Of a stretch of 64,000 nt of DNA, positions 45,200 through 58,219 are shown piece after piece. Both the position numbers and the translations under genes were made by a program. Source of the stretch: Ailanthus altissimus (Eukaryota > Streptophyta > Magnoliopsida > Sapindales > Simaroubaceae); the NCBI GenBank assembly GCA_946807835.1, contig OX327686.1:8928001-8992000 (forward strand), given 5' to 3'. The first letter of the stretch is position 1. Every line of letters starts with the position of its first letter. A model generated the notes under the pieces. That model saw only the letters and a list, made by a program, of their open reading frames with translations, was not told the origin of the DNA and did no database searches.

Positions 45200-47691
45200 T
45201 TATTATAAATATTTTTAAAATAAGGTCTCATTATATAAATATATACGAGTTTTAGATTTTATCAATAATATTAAAAAAAATTGAAAAAATTCACCAATAT
45301 CCTTTCGTTAAAATTTTTTTTATAAAAATTAAAAAAATTTATGTCAATGAAAATGAAATGTCTAAATTGCCTATATATAAAATAATAAGTTATGATATAA
45401 TAATTATATCTTTACCCATATTTTCAAAAGATTCATTGTTCAAAATAAATAATAACAAATATAAATTCTAAAAATTCACAAGAGCGAAGACTATTCAAAC
45501 AAACGGATAAGTTTTAGTCACAATTTCAAACTTTTAATTTTCAACATAAGTAAATTAAATCGATAAAAAATCACTTATTCAACTCATAATTAACAAATGA
45601 AAACACAACTTCCCATAAATTGAAATTGAAGCTCAAAACCCTCTATCAATAAATCAAACAAAACCCACATGTAAAAACAAGAAAAATAGAAAAACTTACG
45701 GATCAAGAATTGAATAATAACAAAGAGGGACTAAAGAGAGAATTCTCTTTAAGAGGCTCAAAAGAAAGTGTTAGCATTATAAATTTTAAGTTTGTGTATG
45801 CTTTGTGTTCAACTAGATAAAGGTAACTCGAGATTCAAAAGAAACTGAGATTTAAGAGTTTTTTATTAGCAAGTGATGTTTATCACTAAACTTGGACTGA
45901 AAAATAACAAGCGAGATCTATTACTAGACTTGGGCTATAATACAACAAGCGTGTCACAAAACTTGGGTCTTTTGTGGAGAAAGACAGGCGAAGCTTTATC
46001 AATAAGATTGTGGGATTTTTAACAAGTAAGAATGTAGAGTTCTAAGTTGAATAATAAAAATAAAATAAAATTTTGAAAAGTTTGTGTGAGTTGTGTGTAT
46101 TGAATTGCTGATCACTATAATGAGAAAAGAAGTTTATTTATAAGTTATAAAACCCCTATACAAAACCTACTTTTATAAAGAAAAAAGTTCTAATATAATA
46201 CAACTTTTTATTATATACAAAATCTTAAATAAGTTATAATACTCAATTAAGCCCAAAACCTTAAACTAGAAAACCCATTAAACACTTTTTTGGCCGGCGT
46301 CAACAGTGCCCCTTGTGAGCCAATCAAAAAAATATTTTTGTTAAGACTTGTAACACTTTATCCAACCTAAATCACTGGCTCCTAACCTAGGACTTTATAA
46401 TCGCCTAAGACTACCTTTAATATCGTTCAGTCTCAAATCATCATCTTTCAAATCTCCTTATTGAATCTTCTAGATTGGCTCGACCCATTAAGAAGTGCCC
46501 AATCATTTGATCTATTCTTGCAAATTGTCCTGGCATTCTCTTGATTTTCATACCCGTGGAATCGCCTTAATTGTTTTACTTGAAACTGCCCAGAGTCTTT
46601 TTGATATGTCTAGTCGACCGGATGGCCCCAGACCAATTTCCACTCATGAGATATTATTTAGCCTTCTAAATATCTTGTCATATCGCCTGTTTTCGATGCT
46701 TCGAGTTCTTCTTTTGTTCGCTTGTAAAAATTGTCTAGCCTCGCTTTTAAAGACATTGTCTGATTATTTTGTGTAATCGGCTAACCTCCACTGATGTTCC
46801 TTTATAGTTATGCCAAAAATGATTTCTTAGGTCGATTACTCTATGACAATTCAAATCAACTCGATGTCTATTCTACCAGCTACCTTGTATAACGTCCTTA
46901 ACCATAAACTCCCAAGTCTCTGAAATCGTCTACTTTTTGTGGATATTCATTTTCTCAAATTGAACACTTCAAACTAATTTATTACTAAAACTTTAGCCAA
47001 TCAACCAATACTTAACTGCTCTCAACATTAACTTTCCTCCTAATTTTTTGGCATTTTGAAGCTTCTTAACCAGTCTTTCTTCTTTTTTTTAACCGCTAAT
47101 TTAATGTTTCTCATGACACTATCATCTTCTTACCGTTGTCATTAAATGCCAATAACCATCTTAAATGGTTCGTCTTTACAAATACTTCAAAGCTCATTAA
47201 ATGCACAACTTTTAAGGCATGACTTTTCATTTTAACCACCTTTGGGCTATTATAAGAGGGGTAAACTATCATTTTTACTACACTCAGCTCTCAAGCACTT
47301 TTTCTCTCCAAATTTGCTAAGGTAAAAAACTCTCGAGTGTTCTTCAACCTCCATTATGATCTTATTTCACTTTCAAGGTAAAACTTCATAACTTTTAACT
47401 TTTTGATCTGAATTACTTTCCTTTTTTACTTACCACTTCTATTCCTTACTTTAATTTGTAGTTATTATAATGATATCCAAATCGACTGCTTCACGTTCCA
47501 AGAAATTCAAGTCGACTAAGGCTCAACAAACATCTTTAGACTTACTTACCAAGTCCAAACAGGTTGTGAACAGATCGTCTATAAGGCATTGTCTTACAAA
47601 GTTGACACCTCTTAGTACATTTTAGGCCCTCACAATATTCATGTAATTTCTCCGTACTTCAATTATTTTTCTACTCACCAAAATGACCCAC
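45200..47691. other. Decayed repeat, possibly gypsy LTR and leader
   Basis: 45200-45690 is AT-rich. 45690-46300 looks like LTR material, with paired phrases such as ACTTGGGCTATAATACAACAAG. 46300-47330 has no coding signal. From 47470 a plus frame reads MISKSTASRSKKFKSTKAQQ then TSLDLLTKSKQVVNRSS, which would fit the basic N-terminus of a gypsy-type transposon protein but is not diagnostic. This is the sequence that solo LTR C interrupts. Confidence 0.35.
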
Positions 47692-47696
47692 TTAGG
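47692..47696. repeat. Target-site duplication of solo LTR C (low side), TTAGG
   Basis: Matches 49768-49772 exactly. Confidence 0.85.
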
Positions 47697-49767
47697 TGAT
47701 AGTGTTGTGTGCGCGTGCGATGTGCTATGGGTGAATGTATGCATTTTAAATAACTTAAAGATTGCATGTCTCACATGCAACGCAAAGAAAATATAACACA
47801 CAATACTATCTCATTACATTAATAAAATTATGAGACTCACCCTTGAAGCGTGTTTTTAAACAAATCTAATTAGAGATGTGGTGGGCTTCCTCAAGTTAAA
47901 CTAGTATCCTTCATTTTCGAAACTATCTGAAGTAACTCTTCTTCTAGTTTATTTTTGTCTCTTAAATTAAAAATATTTAATTACTTCTGTATAATGTTAA
48001 CATTCCAAAAGCATTACAAATGAATTCGGCTTACACAAATAATTCCACTTACTTAGTCATATCAATTCATTTCTATTTCAATTGAATTCATAGTTTACTT
48101 TACACATAACAAAATGAATTTGGTCATTATATATAGCTAAATGAGCCACCATCTTAGCCAATTAATTAAAGAATGTTTACCATTTGTAAAAGGTGACAAG
48201 ACAAAGGAAAAGCTTACTATTGTTTAAATTTGGTGGCTAGGTTTTAGAAGCAAGTATTAAAATTATTTGTTCAAAACATTGCCGCCGTTTGCTTTCATTA
48301 TAAAGCTTTCCTTTTGGCCAATCAAAAACATACATATATGTATTAATTTTTAATAAGCCAATGAAATGAAAACAACAAATGGCAATTGAATTGTTAAAGT
48401 AAAGAATCAAATTCATTTTAATATAACAATAGCCAAATAATATATATATATATATATATAATGAAACAATAATTATTTCATTACTATATTTATCAATGCT
48501 CAAATTAGAGCCCTTACAAATTATTAGTATAATTTAAGGTATATACTTAGTAGATTAAAGTGTCAAGTCACACTTGGCACAATCTTAGGTTTAACACTTA
48601 AACCTTAACTATTCCTCAATAGACTTTAAAATAAATTCATATTTTTGAAAATTTCTTGGATCGAACAATTTGATCCAGTGTACTACCTACATGATCAACG
48701 AGTATACTTCATATAGTGAAACTCTCTAGGTTTATACCCATTTTGTCTCGCAAAATATTTCTGTAAGTCTATAACTGATGCCCAACACACATGTTATGGA
48801 TAATACAAAATGGTGAGTTGAACCATACAAGTTGAGGTAAATTCATATTCGTACAATCCTTCTATAATATATATCCTGAAAAAGCGGAGATGTATATCAA
48901 CACCGTTAAGTCCCTTATTGCTCAACCATAAACTCATATCTTCGATTCGTATTCCGATAATTAATATCCACAAACTACTTTGCGATATCATTTATATCAC
49001 GGGAAACTTTTTCCTAGGTTTAATGCTTATGGTTATAAAACTTCTTGAAATACAATCTTAGTGTATCTGGATATTTGACTCACCCATATGAGCTGACGAA
49101 TCCCATATCTACACACAACAGATTTCATAAGCATCGGATTACACTCAGTAACACCCAACGGTTAGACCATGAAAGGTCTCTAACATGTGTGGAACCTAAG
49201 TATAGTAGATTACTTATAAGCTCACTATGGAATTCAGGTCAAATGACCACGAATACTACTCAACTTGAGAAGATCTTGTTTTGACAGTTTTATAGGATAT
49301 CTATTGGAGGTCTTTATTGAGTCATTTTCAATATCCAATCCTTACTGAATACCTATATATCTATACGAGCTTCCACTAAGCTCATGGTCTGCTAAGATTA
49401 ACTATCTGGACAATCCAGATATAAATATACACTTATCTATATAAATAAGTTTCACTCGACAAACTTTGTATTGTTGAAAATAGATCAAGAACATACTTGC
49501 ATAATGACATTTCCTAGCAATGCTTGCAACTCTTTGCAATTATGTCATTGTTAGTATATTCACAGGTCTTTGTCCTATTTTAGATAAAGTTCTAACTCTT
49601 TAGAGCTGATTTAAACTGCTTCAGATCAATACAATGTCTAAAATGTTACAAGCATCTTACCTTATAAGAAATAATTATTGATTCAATGAATTATTTATTT
49701 ATTACATAAGTATGCAAATATAATATTCATACAAAATTAGAATGGCACATGGGCACAAATCCTAACA
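47697..49767 (-). mobile_element. Solo LTR C, element-A-related family, 2071 bp
   Basis: Minus strand begins TGTTAGGATTTGTGCCCATG and ends CACAACACTATCA, with 5-bp TTAGG duplications on both sides. It contains the shared blocks (ACATTGTATTGATCTGAAGC, the TATCTGGATTGTCCAGATA hairpin, the CCATAGTGAGCTTATAAG block, the TAACGGTGTTGATATACATC block). There is no interior, so it arose by LTR recombination. A (TA)n run lies at 48440-48460. Confidence 0.85.
48438..48460. repeat. (TA)n microsatellite
   Basis: About eleven TA units within solo LTR C. Confidence 0.8.
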
Positions 49768-49772
49768 TTAGG
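49768..49772. repeat. Target-site duplication of solo LTR C (high side), TTAGG
   Basis: Exact partner of 47692-47696. Confidence 0.85.
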
Positions 49773-51502
49773 TTTAACCAACCCCACAATATGTCTGTTT
49801 AGTGATTTTTCAAATCCATTAGATCCTGACTGAAATCGTTTAGTAATTATGTAGATTGGTTAAATCATCTTGAACTCTATTTCAAATCTATATGGAAGTC
49901 GATTGGGTTTATGATTTAATCCAACTTTTAAGGTATTAGATACCTTTATATAATGGACTGACTTTAGGTGCACTTCTATTCTGGTTTAGAGCTTTAAATG
50001 TCTTCTATTTTAAATTTATCTTTATGACCATTACCCTATATAATCTACCTGTCCATTTTGATATCCCTGTCCATAGGGTTGATATCAATGCTGATCTTTC
50101 AGTAAGTTTTATTCACCTCTATTTTTCTAGATCAAAAGTAAGTTTTGAAAAATTCATAACTTGTTTCAAGAAGAAATTAGCCACTCCCTCTAGGGTAGAA
50201 CAATCGCCTTCTTACTCTTCTGGCTAAGTAAGTATGCCATTTGCCTATATTCACAAAAAATAACTACGGAATACTTGAAGATAACAATCGCCATTACTAA
50301 TGGCACCAAACTAGCTTTATGACCATTCATTATTTCCTATCTCTATAGGAGTTTATTTGAAATCATCCCAAGTAAGGGTAAAGATACTTTTTCCATATAC
50401 AGGTGGTCCCTTTTGGATTTTATATTTTTGGATTGTTGTATATTTTCTACAATTTTTCAAAGTTACTTCTCAGCCCCCTAAAGGTCGACTCCATTGTTAT
50501 GCCCTCTAGCTAATATAATGGCAAATCGACCAAGAAAACTTTGACAGGGTCTTTTTTTTTCTTTTACTCGACCCCTTTTTTAGATAATTCTTTATTTTGT
50601 TATCTTAGGCCAGCTCTTTTTGGCCCTAAATAGACTTGTTAGGTTTATCAAAAATCATCATCTTTGAAAGACTCTGATATCGACTGGCACCAATCTTGGG
50701 TCGCTTGCCTCACTACTAGAGATCTTCATCGCAGTGTTGTTATCGCTGCTGATAATAATAATAAGTGTGGCACTGAGACTTACCATCCTTAGTGGGTAAG
50801 TCACTAATTTAAGCTTGTATAGGCTGTCCCCCACCTTAATTTGTTTTCAACATACCAAAAGTTTAGATCCCGCACAGTATTTAGGAATCTTAGCTTTGTT
50901 CAAGAGATGATCACTGTAAATAATAAACTCTAAAAGCCTCTTCAAACAGTCGATCTTCATGTCTCCCCTAGTTGACTTGAATCTTTTAATGAATACTAGG
51001 AGGTCTCCCTTTATTTTACAATGCCTTTAGACTATGTTCTTCCTTTACATGATTTTGTAGCTAACACTGGTAAAGCTTATGCTGTTCAGGTCGACTGGTA
51101 AGAATCACGGGGTAAGCTCATCCAAGAGATTTTAAATTTTGAGAAATTTTTTAACATTAAATTTAATTGTAATAAATTAGATAAGATGAAACAAATTAGC
51201 CACCCAAGAAAGAGATAATTGGTCTTAAACACAAATAGGAGGCTATTGATCACCAAACCAAATGGATTCGCAAAGGTAGCCCATGGATCTGTGAGGTGTT
51301 CTTTAAGCTTTTGTAGACTCGAGGCCATCAATCCCTTCTGTAAAATTCAATATAGCGGGTCAAATTCCTAAAAATGGGACAAATCTACCATCATGGACTA
51401 GATATTAGTTATTTAACTATTCTAAACCAACTCTAGACCTTGCACTTGTATCAGTGGTCGACAATTATTCCTTTCAAGGTAAATTTTATGCTTGTTTTCA
51501 TT
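49773..51502 (+). pseudogene. Decayed sequence, possibly gypsy-type extra ORF continued
   Basis: Continuation of the sequence split by solo LTR C. Plus-strand fragments include SLFEIIPSKGKDTFSIYRWS (near 50345-50410), whose 'K.KDTFSIYRW' wording could be the equivalent of the NKGWK..FFF block, and DSDIDWHQSW followed by TTRDLHRSV (near 50680). Both are suggestive only. Alternatively this is anonymous decayed repeat. No element ends were found. Confidence 0.3.
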
Positions 51503-53122
51503 AACGTGTTTTAGAGTGTAGGTATGTAATTGTGTACATGTTGAAAAAAAAATTAAACACATGTATCATATACATGAATTTTGTAGTGGAATTAAGCATG
51601 TAATCAATATATATATATGTAAGTTAAATCATTAACAACTTAAGATTATAGAAACATACATTTGATAACCTTCGGTAAAGATTTCAATTCCGGATTCTTC
51701 CTAATTCCAACTTTGAGCTTACCTTGAAGTGCACTTTTGTTCAATTTTAGTTCACAATAATCCGGTGGGATTGTGAAACTAGAATAACAGTAATTGAATT
51801 TTTAGCAATAAGATTTTTGTTTCTTGAAAGAAAAATAAGATGAATTTATTTTTCTTTCTCTCTAGTTTTTCTCTCAACACCTTGTTCAAAGAAAAACTCA
51901 ATAAAACTAAACTCTCTCACACTCCCTCTCACCATGCATGATTTTTGCTTCACCCTTTGTTAATTAATTATTCAAAATAATGTTTATGTGTGTTAAGTAC
52001 TTTACAAGTGGTCACAAAATTGATTAAGTTGCCAAAAACTAAAAATAATATTTGGTGGCAATTATACCTAATTAGGTATATGTCTCCCACCTAAACCAAA
52101 ATAATAAATAACTAAATAAATATTATCTTTTATTTAAATAATATTTATTCAATTATTCAAAAACTATTTGAATAATTAATTTTTATCTTATTTGATTTTA
52201 TTAAGATGATTAATGGGTGAATTCATGGTAAAACAATTTATGGAACAAAATTGTGCTACTTGTCAACATTTAATTAGTTAATAACTCTTGACAATTAATT
52301 AAATGATGTACTTAACATTTAAGTCTAGATAAGTATATAACCCGAGGAACTCTGAAATATATTTTCGGTTTACTGAAATTTCTAGGATGAAACTGTTTAA
52401 TCCATAATGCTGCCCCAATACACAACGAGTACACTTCATATTATGAGACTCTCTAAGTCTATACTCAAATTGTCATATGAAACTCTTCCATACGTCCGTG
52501 AACGATACCCCCCCACACATTATGGATATTAAAAAGCGACACATTAAACTATACAAGTTGAGGTTATAACATATTCGTATAATCCCTCTATCATTTATAT
52601 CTGAGTAGAGCAGAGATATAGATCAACACCGTTAAATCTCCATATGTTTGACAAAAACTTATCTCTAGAATTGTATTTCAATAAATAATATTTTCAAACA
52701 CATTTGTGATATTATCTATCCTTAAAGTTAAACTCTTTTTTCAAGAATTATTACTTATGGCCATAAAATTTTTTGAAATACAATCCTAGAGTATTAGGAT
52801 ATATTACCTACCTAAATGAGTTGATGGATCCCATATCTATACACACCGGACTCTATAAGCATCGGACCATACTCAACGACACCTAGTGGTCAGGCCATGA
52901 AAGGTTTTTGACATATGTGGAACCAAAGTATGGTAGATCACTCCCAAGCCCACCATAACACTCAGATCAAAGGACCACAAATATTATTTAATTTGAAAGA
53001 CCCTCTATTGACGGCTTTATGGGATGTCTATTGGAGATCTTTGTGAGTCTGTTCAATATTCAGTCCTTATTGAATACCTGTATCTCTATACAAGCTTCCA
53101 TAAAATTCATAGTCTGCTAAGA

Positions 53123-53127
53123 CTAAC
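53123..53127. repeat. Target-site duplication of solo LTR B (low side), CTAAC
   Basis: Matches 55384-55388. Confidence 0.75.
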
Positions 53128-55383
53128 TGTTAGAGTTGGTGCTTACGTGCCATCCTTGAATGTACATATACTTGTGTATTTATACAAGGGTACATTCCTA
53201 TTAAATCGCTAATACCTATTAATATGGTATTATGTAATGTAACATTACAGACATTGTAGATTTAAAGAAGTTCAGGTCAGATCTAAAGGAATTTAGATAA
53301 GGGCCTACAATTAGCCACGCTGAGAGATATAAATGCTAAATATTAGCACAACTAAATGTTAGCTGGTTATAATATTCAGTAGATCCAAGAGTTGGAGCCT
53401 TGTTTGTAATGAGACATAGACCTGGGAATATACCAGTAACTCCATAGTTATAAGAGTTACAATCGGGTGCCAGAAAATGCCAATTGCACAAGTATGTTCT
53501 CAAATAATTGTCTCTGATCTATTTCTGCCGATGCGGGTCAGTAAATGGATACCTTTATATATAGATCAGTATATGTTGTCCCTATAGGATATAGATGTTC
53601 GTTCTTAGCCAACCATGATCTTGGAGCTCGTATTAACATATGGGTATCCAGTTCGGGCTGGATATGGGACTGACTCACGAGGGTCTCTAATAGACACCCT
53701 ATGTAAGCCGTCAACGAATAGTCCTCTCAAGTTGAGTAGTATACGTGGTCTTTTGACCTGAGTGCCATGGTGGGCTTGTAAGTAATCCACCATACTTTGG
53801 TTCCATGCATGTCATAGACTTTTTATGGTGTGACTACTAGATGTCACTGGATATGATCCAATGCTTATAGAGTCCGATGCATACAGATATGGGATCCGTC
53901 AGCTCGTATAGGGAGTTCGATATCCAGATGCTTGAAAACTGTATCTTGAAAAGTCTTGTGACCACAAGCATCAAGCCAGAAAAAGAGTTCTGCCAGGGTA
54001 GAACAATATGGCAAAGGAGTTTGCGCATATTATTCAGTGAGATACAAGTCTGGATATAAGATATGGATGAGCATAAGGGGATTTGACCGTCATAATTTAT
54101 ATCCCCGTACATCCAGGATATCATGACGGAAGGACTATACGTATGTGTTGTAACCTCAGCTTGTATGGTTCAACGCGCTGATTTGTATATCCGTGACGTG
54201 TGCGTGAGGCATTGCTCACAGACTCATGGAATAGTTTCATTTAACAAATTAGGCGTAGAACCTAAGGAGTCCCGCAATATAGAGTGTACTCATTATGCAC
54301 TGAGGCAACGTGCCGAATTAAAGTGTTTAATCCAGCAATATTCAGCAGTACCACAGGAATGCGTGCATGTCTGTATTTAAGTGTTAAATACAATAATTAG
54401 TCAATAATTATTATTTACTAATTGTATAATAACAAGTGGCGCATTGTGGACTCTTGGTTAAGTTTACCCAAGTGCGGGTTTGGTGGGACCTATTTGGAGG
54501 TAAATTTGGTAACTATTCATGAGGGGCAAAATGATCATTTTATACTTTAATTATTTAATAGTTAAATACTCAAAATATATCTCTTATTTTATTATATAAT
54601 ATATTATTATATTATTATATTATATTATATTATATATATAATAATATTTTATTTAGGTGCCAAATAGTTGGCACCCATTAAGTATTTTTATTATTATTAT
54701 TATTATATTATATTATATATATAATAATGTTTTATTTAGGTGCCAAATAGTTGGCACCCATTAAGTATTTTTATTATTATTATATAATATATTATATTAA
54801 TATATATATATATATATATATTAGATATATATAAAGAGAGAGAGATGAATGAAATCAAGTGTGTAAGAGTGGTGGCCATTTTGGCCGAGAAAGAGAAGAG
54901 AAGAAATGGAGAGGAAGAAAAGAAGAAGAAGGAAAAGAAAAAAAAAAGGAAAAAAATAAAATTATTTCATTTTTTTCTATGCTTCCAATTGAAACAATGG
55001 TGGATTGCTTCAAATTCTCCATTTCTTATTTTTTTATAGAGAAAATGATAAAAATACACACTGACCATTTTGGGGTTTAAGAGGTAAACCCAGTGCTGCG
55101 TATAGGGCTGTTGTTTTAACTTACCAAGCCCACCGTGTTGGTGACTAGAACTACCATCGAGTTGGTCTCAATGCCAACTCTGAAAAATTACGTGTATAAC
55201 GTTACACGTTGAGGTGAGTTCTCTACTCTAAAAATATATTAATGCGATTAAGATATTTGATTTATTGTATTTATTGCAAATTTCACACTTCCATCAGACT
55301 TAAATATGTATTTGATAATATATTTAGGCAATAGACATCATTGCACATGCATACACCCACGTGTATTAACATCTCCGACAATA
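53128..55383 (+). mobile_element. Solo LTR B, 2256 bp, nested in LTR D
   Basis: Begins TGTTAGAGTTGGTGCTTACG and ends CTCCGACAATA (CA end mutated), between CTAAC duplications. A partial second copy is at 62024. It shares the central 1-kb blocks with LTRs A, C, D and E. Its 3' part holds an AT-rich zone with a duplicated palindrome (54656-54758), a purine-rich tract (54880-54960), and open frames there that are only low-complexity. Confidence 0.8.
54656..54758. repeat. Duplicated perfect hairpin GGTGCCAA-ATAG-TTGGCACC
   Basis: The 20-base palindrome occurs at 54656-54675 and 54739-54758, 83 bp apart, within a tandem duplication that also includes ATTAAGTATTTTTATTATTA. Each has perfect 8-bp arms and a four-base loop. 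Confidence 0.9.
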
Positions 55384-55388
55384 CTAAC
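55384..55388. repeat. Target-site duplication of solo LTR B (high side), CTAAC
   Basis: Exact partner of 53123-53127. Confidence 0.75.
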
Positions 55389-55861
55389 CATCTGGACCAT
55401 TTAGATATAGATATACACCGATCTATATATTTATTAAGGTATTCACTGACAGACTAGCATCAGTGAAAATAGATCATGAACATAATATTTGAGAACATAT
55501 TTGTATAATGACATTTCTTAGCATTATTTGCAACTACGTCATTATTAATATATTCTCTGGTCTTTGTCCTATTTCAGACAATGCTCTAACTCTTTAGATA
55601 TCATTGACTCTTATAACCTGATAGCTTTTATCAGTGCCAACTCTTAACATTTATAACTCTCAGCATTGCTAATTTTTAACACTAATCTAAACTCATTTAG
55701 ACTAGATCTAAACTCTTTCAGATCATACAATATTTGAAACTTTACAAACATCTTACGATATATAAAATATAATTAGCGATTTAATGAAATGATAATACTA
55801 GTATAAATATTAAACAAATATTCATACATAAAGGGATCGCATATAAGCACAAATCCCAACA

Positions 55862-55874
55862 ACTCTCACTTGCT
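55862..55874 (-). promoter_or_regulatory. Polypurine tract of the minus-strand copia element
   Basis: Minus strand AGCAAGTGAGAGT directly before TGTTGGGATT of the 3' LTR, almost identical to the tract of element A. Confidence 0.75.
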
Positions 55875-55879
55875 TTAGT

Positions 55880-57290
55880 GCCATTCACGATGGTATCGAA
55901 TGCCCCTTGACTCCACATATCTTTTAAATACTTTTGAAGTTAAGGCTTTTAGTAAGTGGGTATGCTATTTTATTTATAGAATCTACTATACAAACTATTA
56001 CATCTCTTTTAGCCAAGATTTCTCTAATGATATGGTATTTTCTTTCCACATGCTTAGATTTTTAGTGTGCTATCAGCTCTTTAACTTATACAATGGCTCC
56101 GTTGTTGTTGCAAAACAATGATATATAATCCATTACACTTGAAACTATTCCAAGTTCAGAGATAAATTTGCGTATCCACACCGCTTCTTTTGTTACTTCT
56201 GAAGCTGCAATATATTTTGCCTCTGTTGTGGAATCAACTGTAGAAGACTGTTTGTTGCTCTTCTAACTAACTGCAGCACCGTTGAGAATGAATACATATC
56301 CAGATGTAGACTTTCTATCATCTAGATTAGATTGAAAGTTTGAATCTGTGTATCCTTTCACTTATAAGTCACTTTCTCTATATATCAGAAACTTGTCCTT
56401 AGTACCTTTAAGATATTTGGGGACATATTTCACAGCCATCCAATGACCTTCACCTGGATCAGACTGATACCGGCTTATAACACTTACAGTTATACTGATA
56501 TCAGGTCTCGTACATATCATGGCATACATCAAGCTTCCTACAGCTGATGCATATAGTATGTTAGACATTCTAATATTTTCATCTTCACTTTGAGGACACA
56601 TCTTCCTCGAAAGATATACGTCATGTCTAAAAAGTATATTAACTAACTTACAGTTACTGAAATTATACCTTTCCAAGATATTATCTATGTACGATGATTG
56701 AAAGAGTTCTATAAGCCTCCTAACTCTATATCTATAAAGCTTTATACCCAGTATATAGGAAGCCTCTTCTAAATTCTTTATGAAGAAATTCTTATTAAGG
56801 TAACTTTTAGCTGACTGTAACATACCAATATCATTTTCGATAATGAGTATGTCATCCACATAAAGAACTAAGAAGATTACCATACTCTCACTGCTCTTTT
56901 CTTACATACATGATTCTTCTTCGTTCTTGATGAAATCAGACCCTCTAATTACTTCATCAAAACGAAGATTTCAACTTTAGGAAGCCTGCTTAAGTTCATA
57001 AATAGACTTCTTCAGTTTGTATACTAAACTAGAAGTTTGACTTGATATAAAATCTTTAGGTTGTTCCATATAGATTTCTTCTTCAAGATATCCATTTAAG
57101 AATGTCGTTTTTACATCCATTTGAAAATTTTCATAGTCATAATATGTAGCAATTGCCAATAAAATTCGAATTGACTTAAGCATCACTATTGGTAAGAAGG
57201 TTTCCTCATAATTAATCTCAAATCTCTGAGTATAACATTTTGCCACCAGTCAGGCCTTGAAAGTCTACTTTTTCATCGAGCCCATACTTT
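55880..57290 (-). pseudogene. copia reverse transcriptase and RNase H
   Basis: 57246-56977 reads RFEINYEETFLPIVMLKSIR, FQMDVKTTFLNGYLEEEIYM and KLKKSIYELKQAS. 56883-56362 reads FLVLYVDDILIIENDIG with the catalytic YVDD box, then ASYILGIKLYRYRVRRLIEL, SSYIDNILERYNF and SLMYAMICTRPDISITVSVI. RNase H continues [40 protein letters not shown] and HVERKYHIIREILAKRD down to about 55900. Only a few stops and one or two frame breaks interrupt it, so it died more recently than the other pol relics here. Confidence 0.85.
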
Positions 57291-58214
57291 CACTTGTAAA
57301 TCTATTTACAAGTGATAGGAATAATTCATTCAAGAGGCTCAACTAAGTCCCAGACTTGATTTTGATGCATTGAGTTAATTTCAGATTTCATAGCCTCTTG
57401 CTATTTTCTCAAATCGATGTTCAACATCGCCTCTCTATAATTCAAAAGATCATTTTTTTCAAGCAAGAAAACACTAAGAGCACTTTCAAATATTGAACCA
57501 TACCTTTTAGGTGACTTTGATATCCTTTCTGACCTACGTGGAGGGTGTGTCAAAGGTATTCTGCTCGATTGAGCTTGAGGTTCTATCGTTGGTTTATTTA
57601 CATCCTAATTGAGTTCATCTAATTCAATCTTTCTACAATCTCTACGATCTATGAGAAATTATTTCTCTAGAGAAGTAGCATTTCGAGCAACGAACACACT
57701 TCGTTCTTTTGGATCATAGAACTGGTACTCCATTGAATTCTTAGGATACCTAATAAACAGATACTTGTACTATTTAGGTGTAAGTTTATATTGTTACGTA
57801 ACTTTTACGTAAGTAGGATAACCTAAATCTCAACATATTTAAGACTTGATTTTTCTCCATTCCATATCTCATAAGGAGTCAAAGGAACAATTTTCGATGA
57901 AACTCTGTTCAATATATGAGTAGCAGTTTTTAGAGCATAACCCCATAGATATTCAAGAAGATCAGTGAAGCTCATCATCAATTGGACCATATCCAATAAA
58001 GTCTGATTCTTCATCTCTGAAATACTATTGTGTTGTAGAGTACTTGGAGGACTATATTGAGCGAGAATCTCATTCTCCTTTAAATAATCTAAAAATTTAC
58101 TGGTCATGTATTTACCGCCTGATTGAAGGCATTTGATATACATTTTGGTTTGTTTATCTACTTCGATTCAAAACTCTTTGAACTTTTCAAAAATTTCTGA
58201 CTTGGGTTTTATAA
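57291..58214 (-). pseudogene. copia integrase core and C-terminal region
   Basis: 58143-57823 reads YIKCLQSGGKYMTSKFLDYL, then ENEILAQYSPPSTLQHNSIS, then LLEYLWGYALKTATHILNRV and LTPYEIWNGEKSSLKYVEI, i.e. the integrase core around the last catalytic residues and the 'P..LW..KPS' motif. Between 57800 and 57290 is the usual variable linker, decayed. Just above 58143 the frame reads IKPKSEIFEKFKEF with a stop, continuing the piece on the far side of the inserted LTR. Confidence 0.8.
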
Positions 58215-58219
58215 GAAAT
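58215..58219. repeat. Target-site duplication of the gypsy solo LTR (low side), GAAAT
   Basis: Matches 60935-60939 exactly. Confidence 0.9.

Larger units (their letters stand above)
51508..55861 (-). repeat. 3' LTR (type D) of the minus-strand copia element, interrupted
   Basis: Minus strand begins TGTTGGGATTTGTGCTTATA at 55861 next to the polypurine tract and tentatively ends CACTCTAAAACA at 51508. Excluding the inserted LTR B and one target duplication (53128-55388) it is about 2.09 kb, like LTR C. Sequence on the two sides of the insertion joins at the GCTAAGACTAAC / CTAACCATCTGGACC block shared with the other LTRs. Confidence 0.75.

Noticed and set aside
54845..55080. Lysine/glutamate-rich frames in LTR B
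   Set aside because: Low-complexity translation of a purine tract. Not protein-like.
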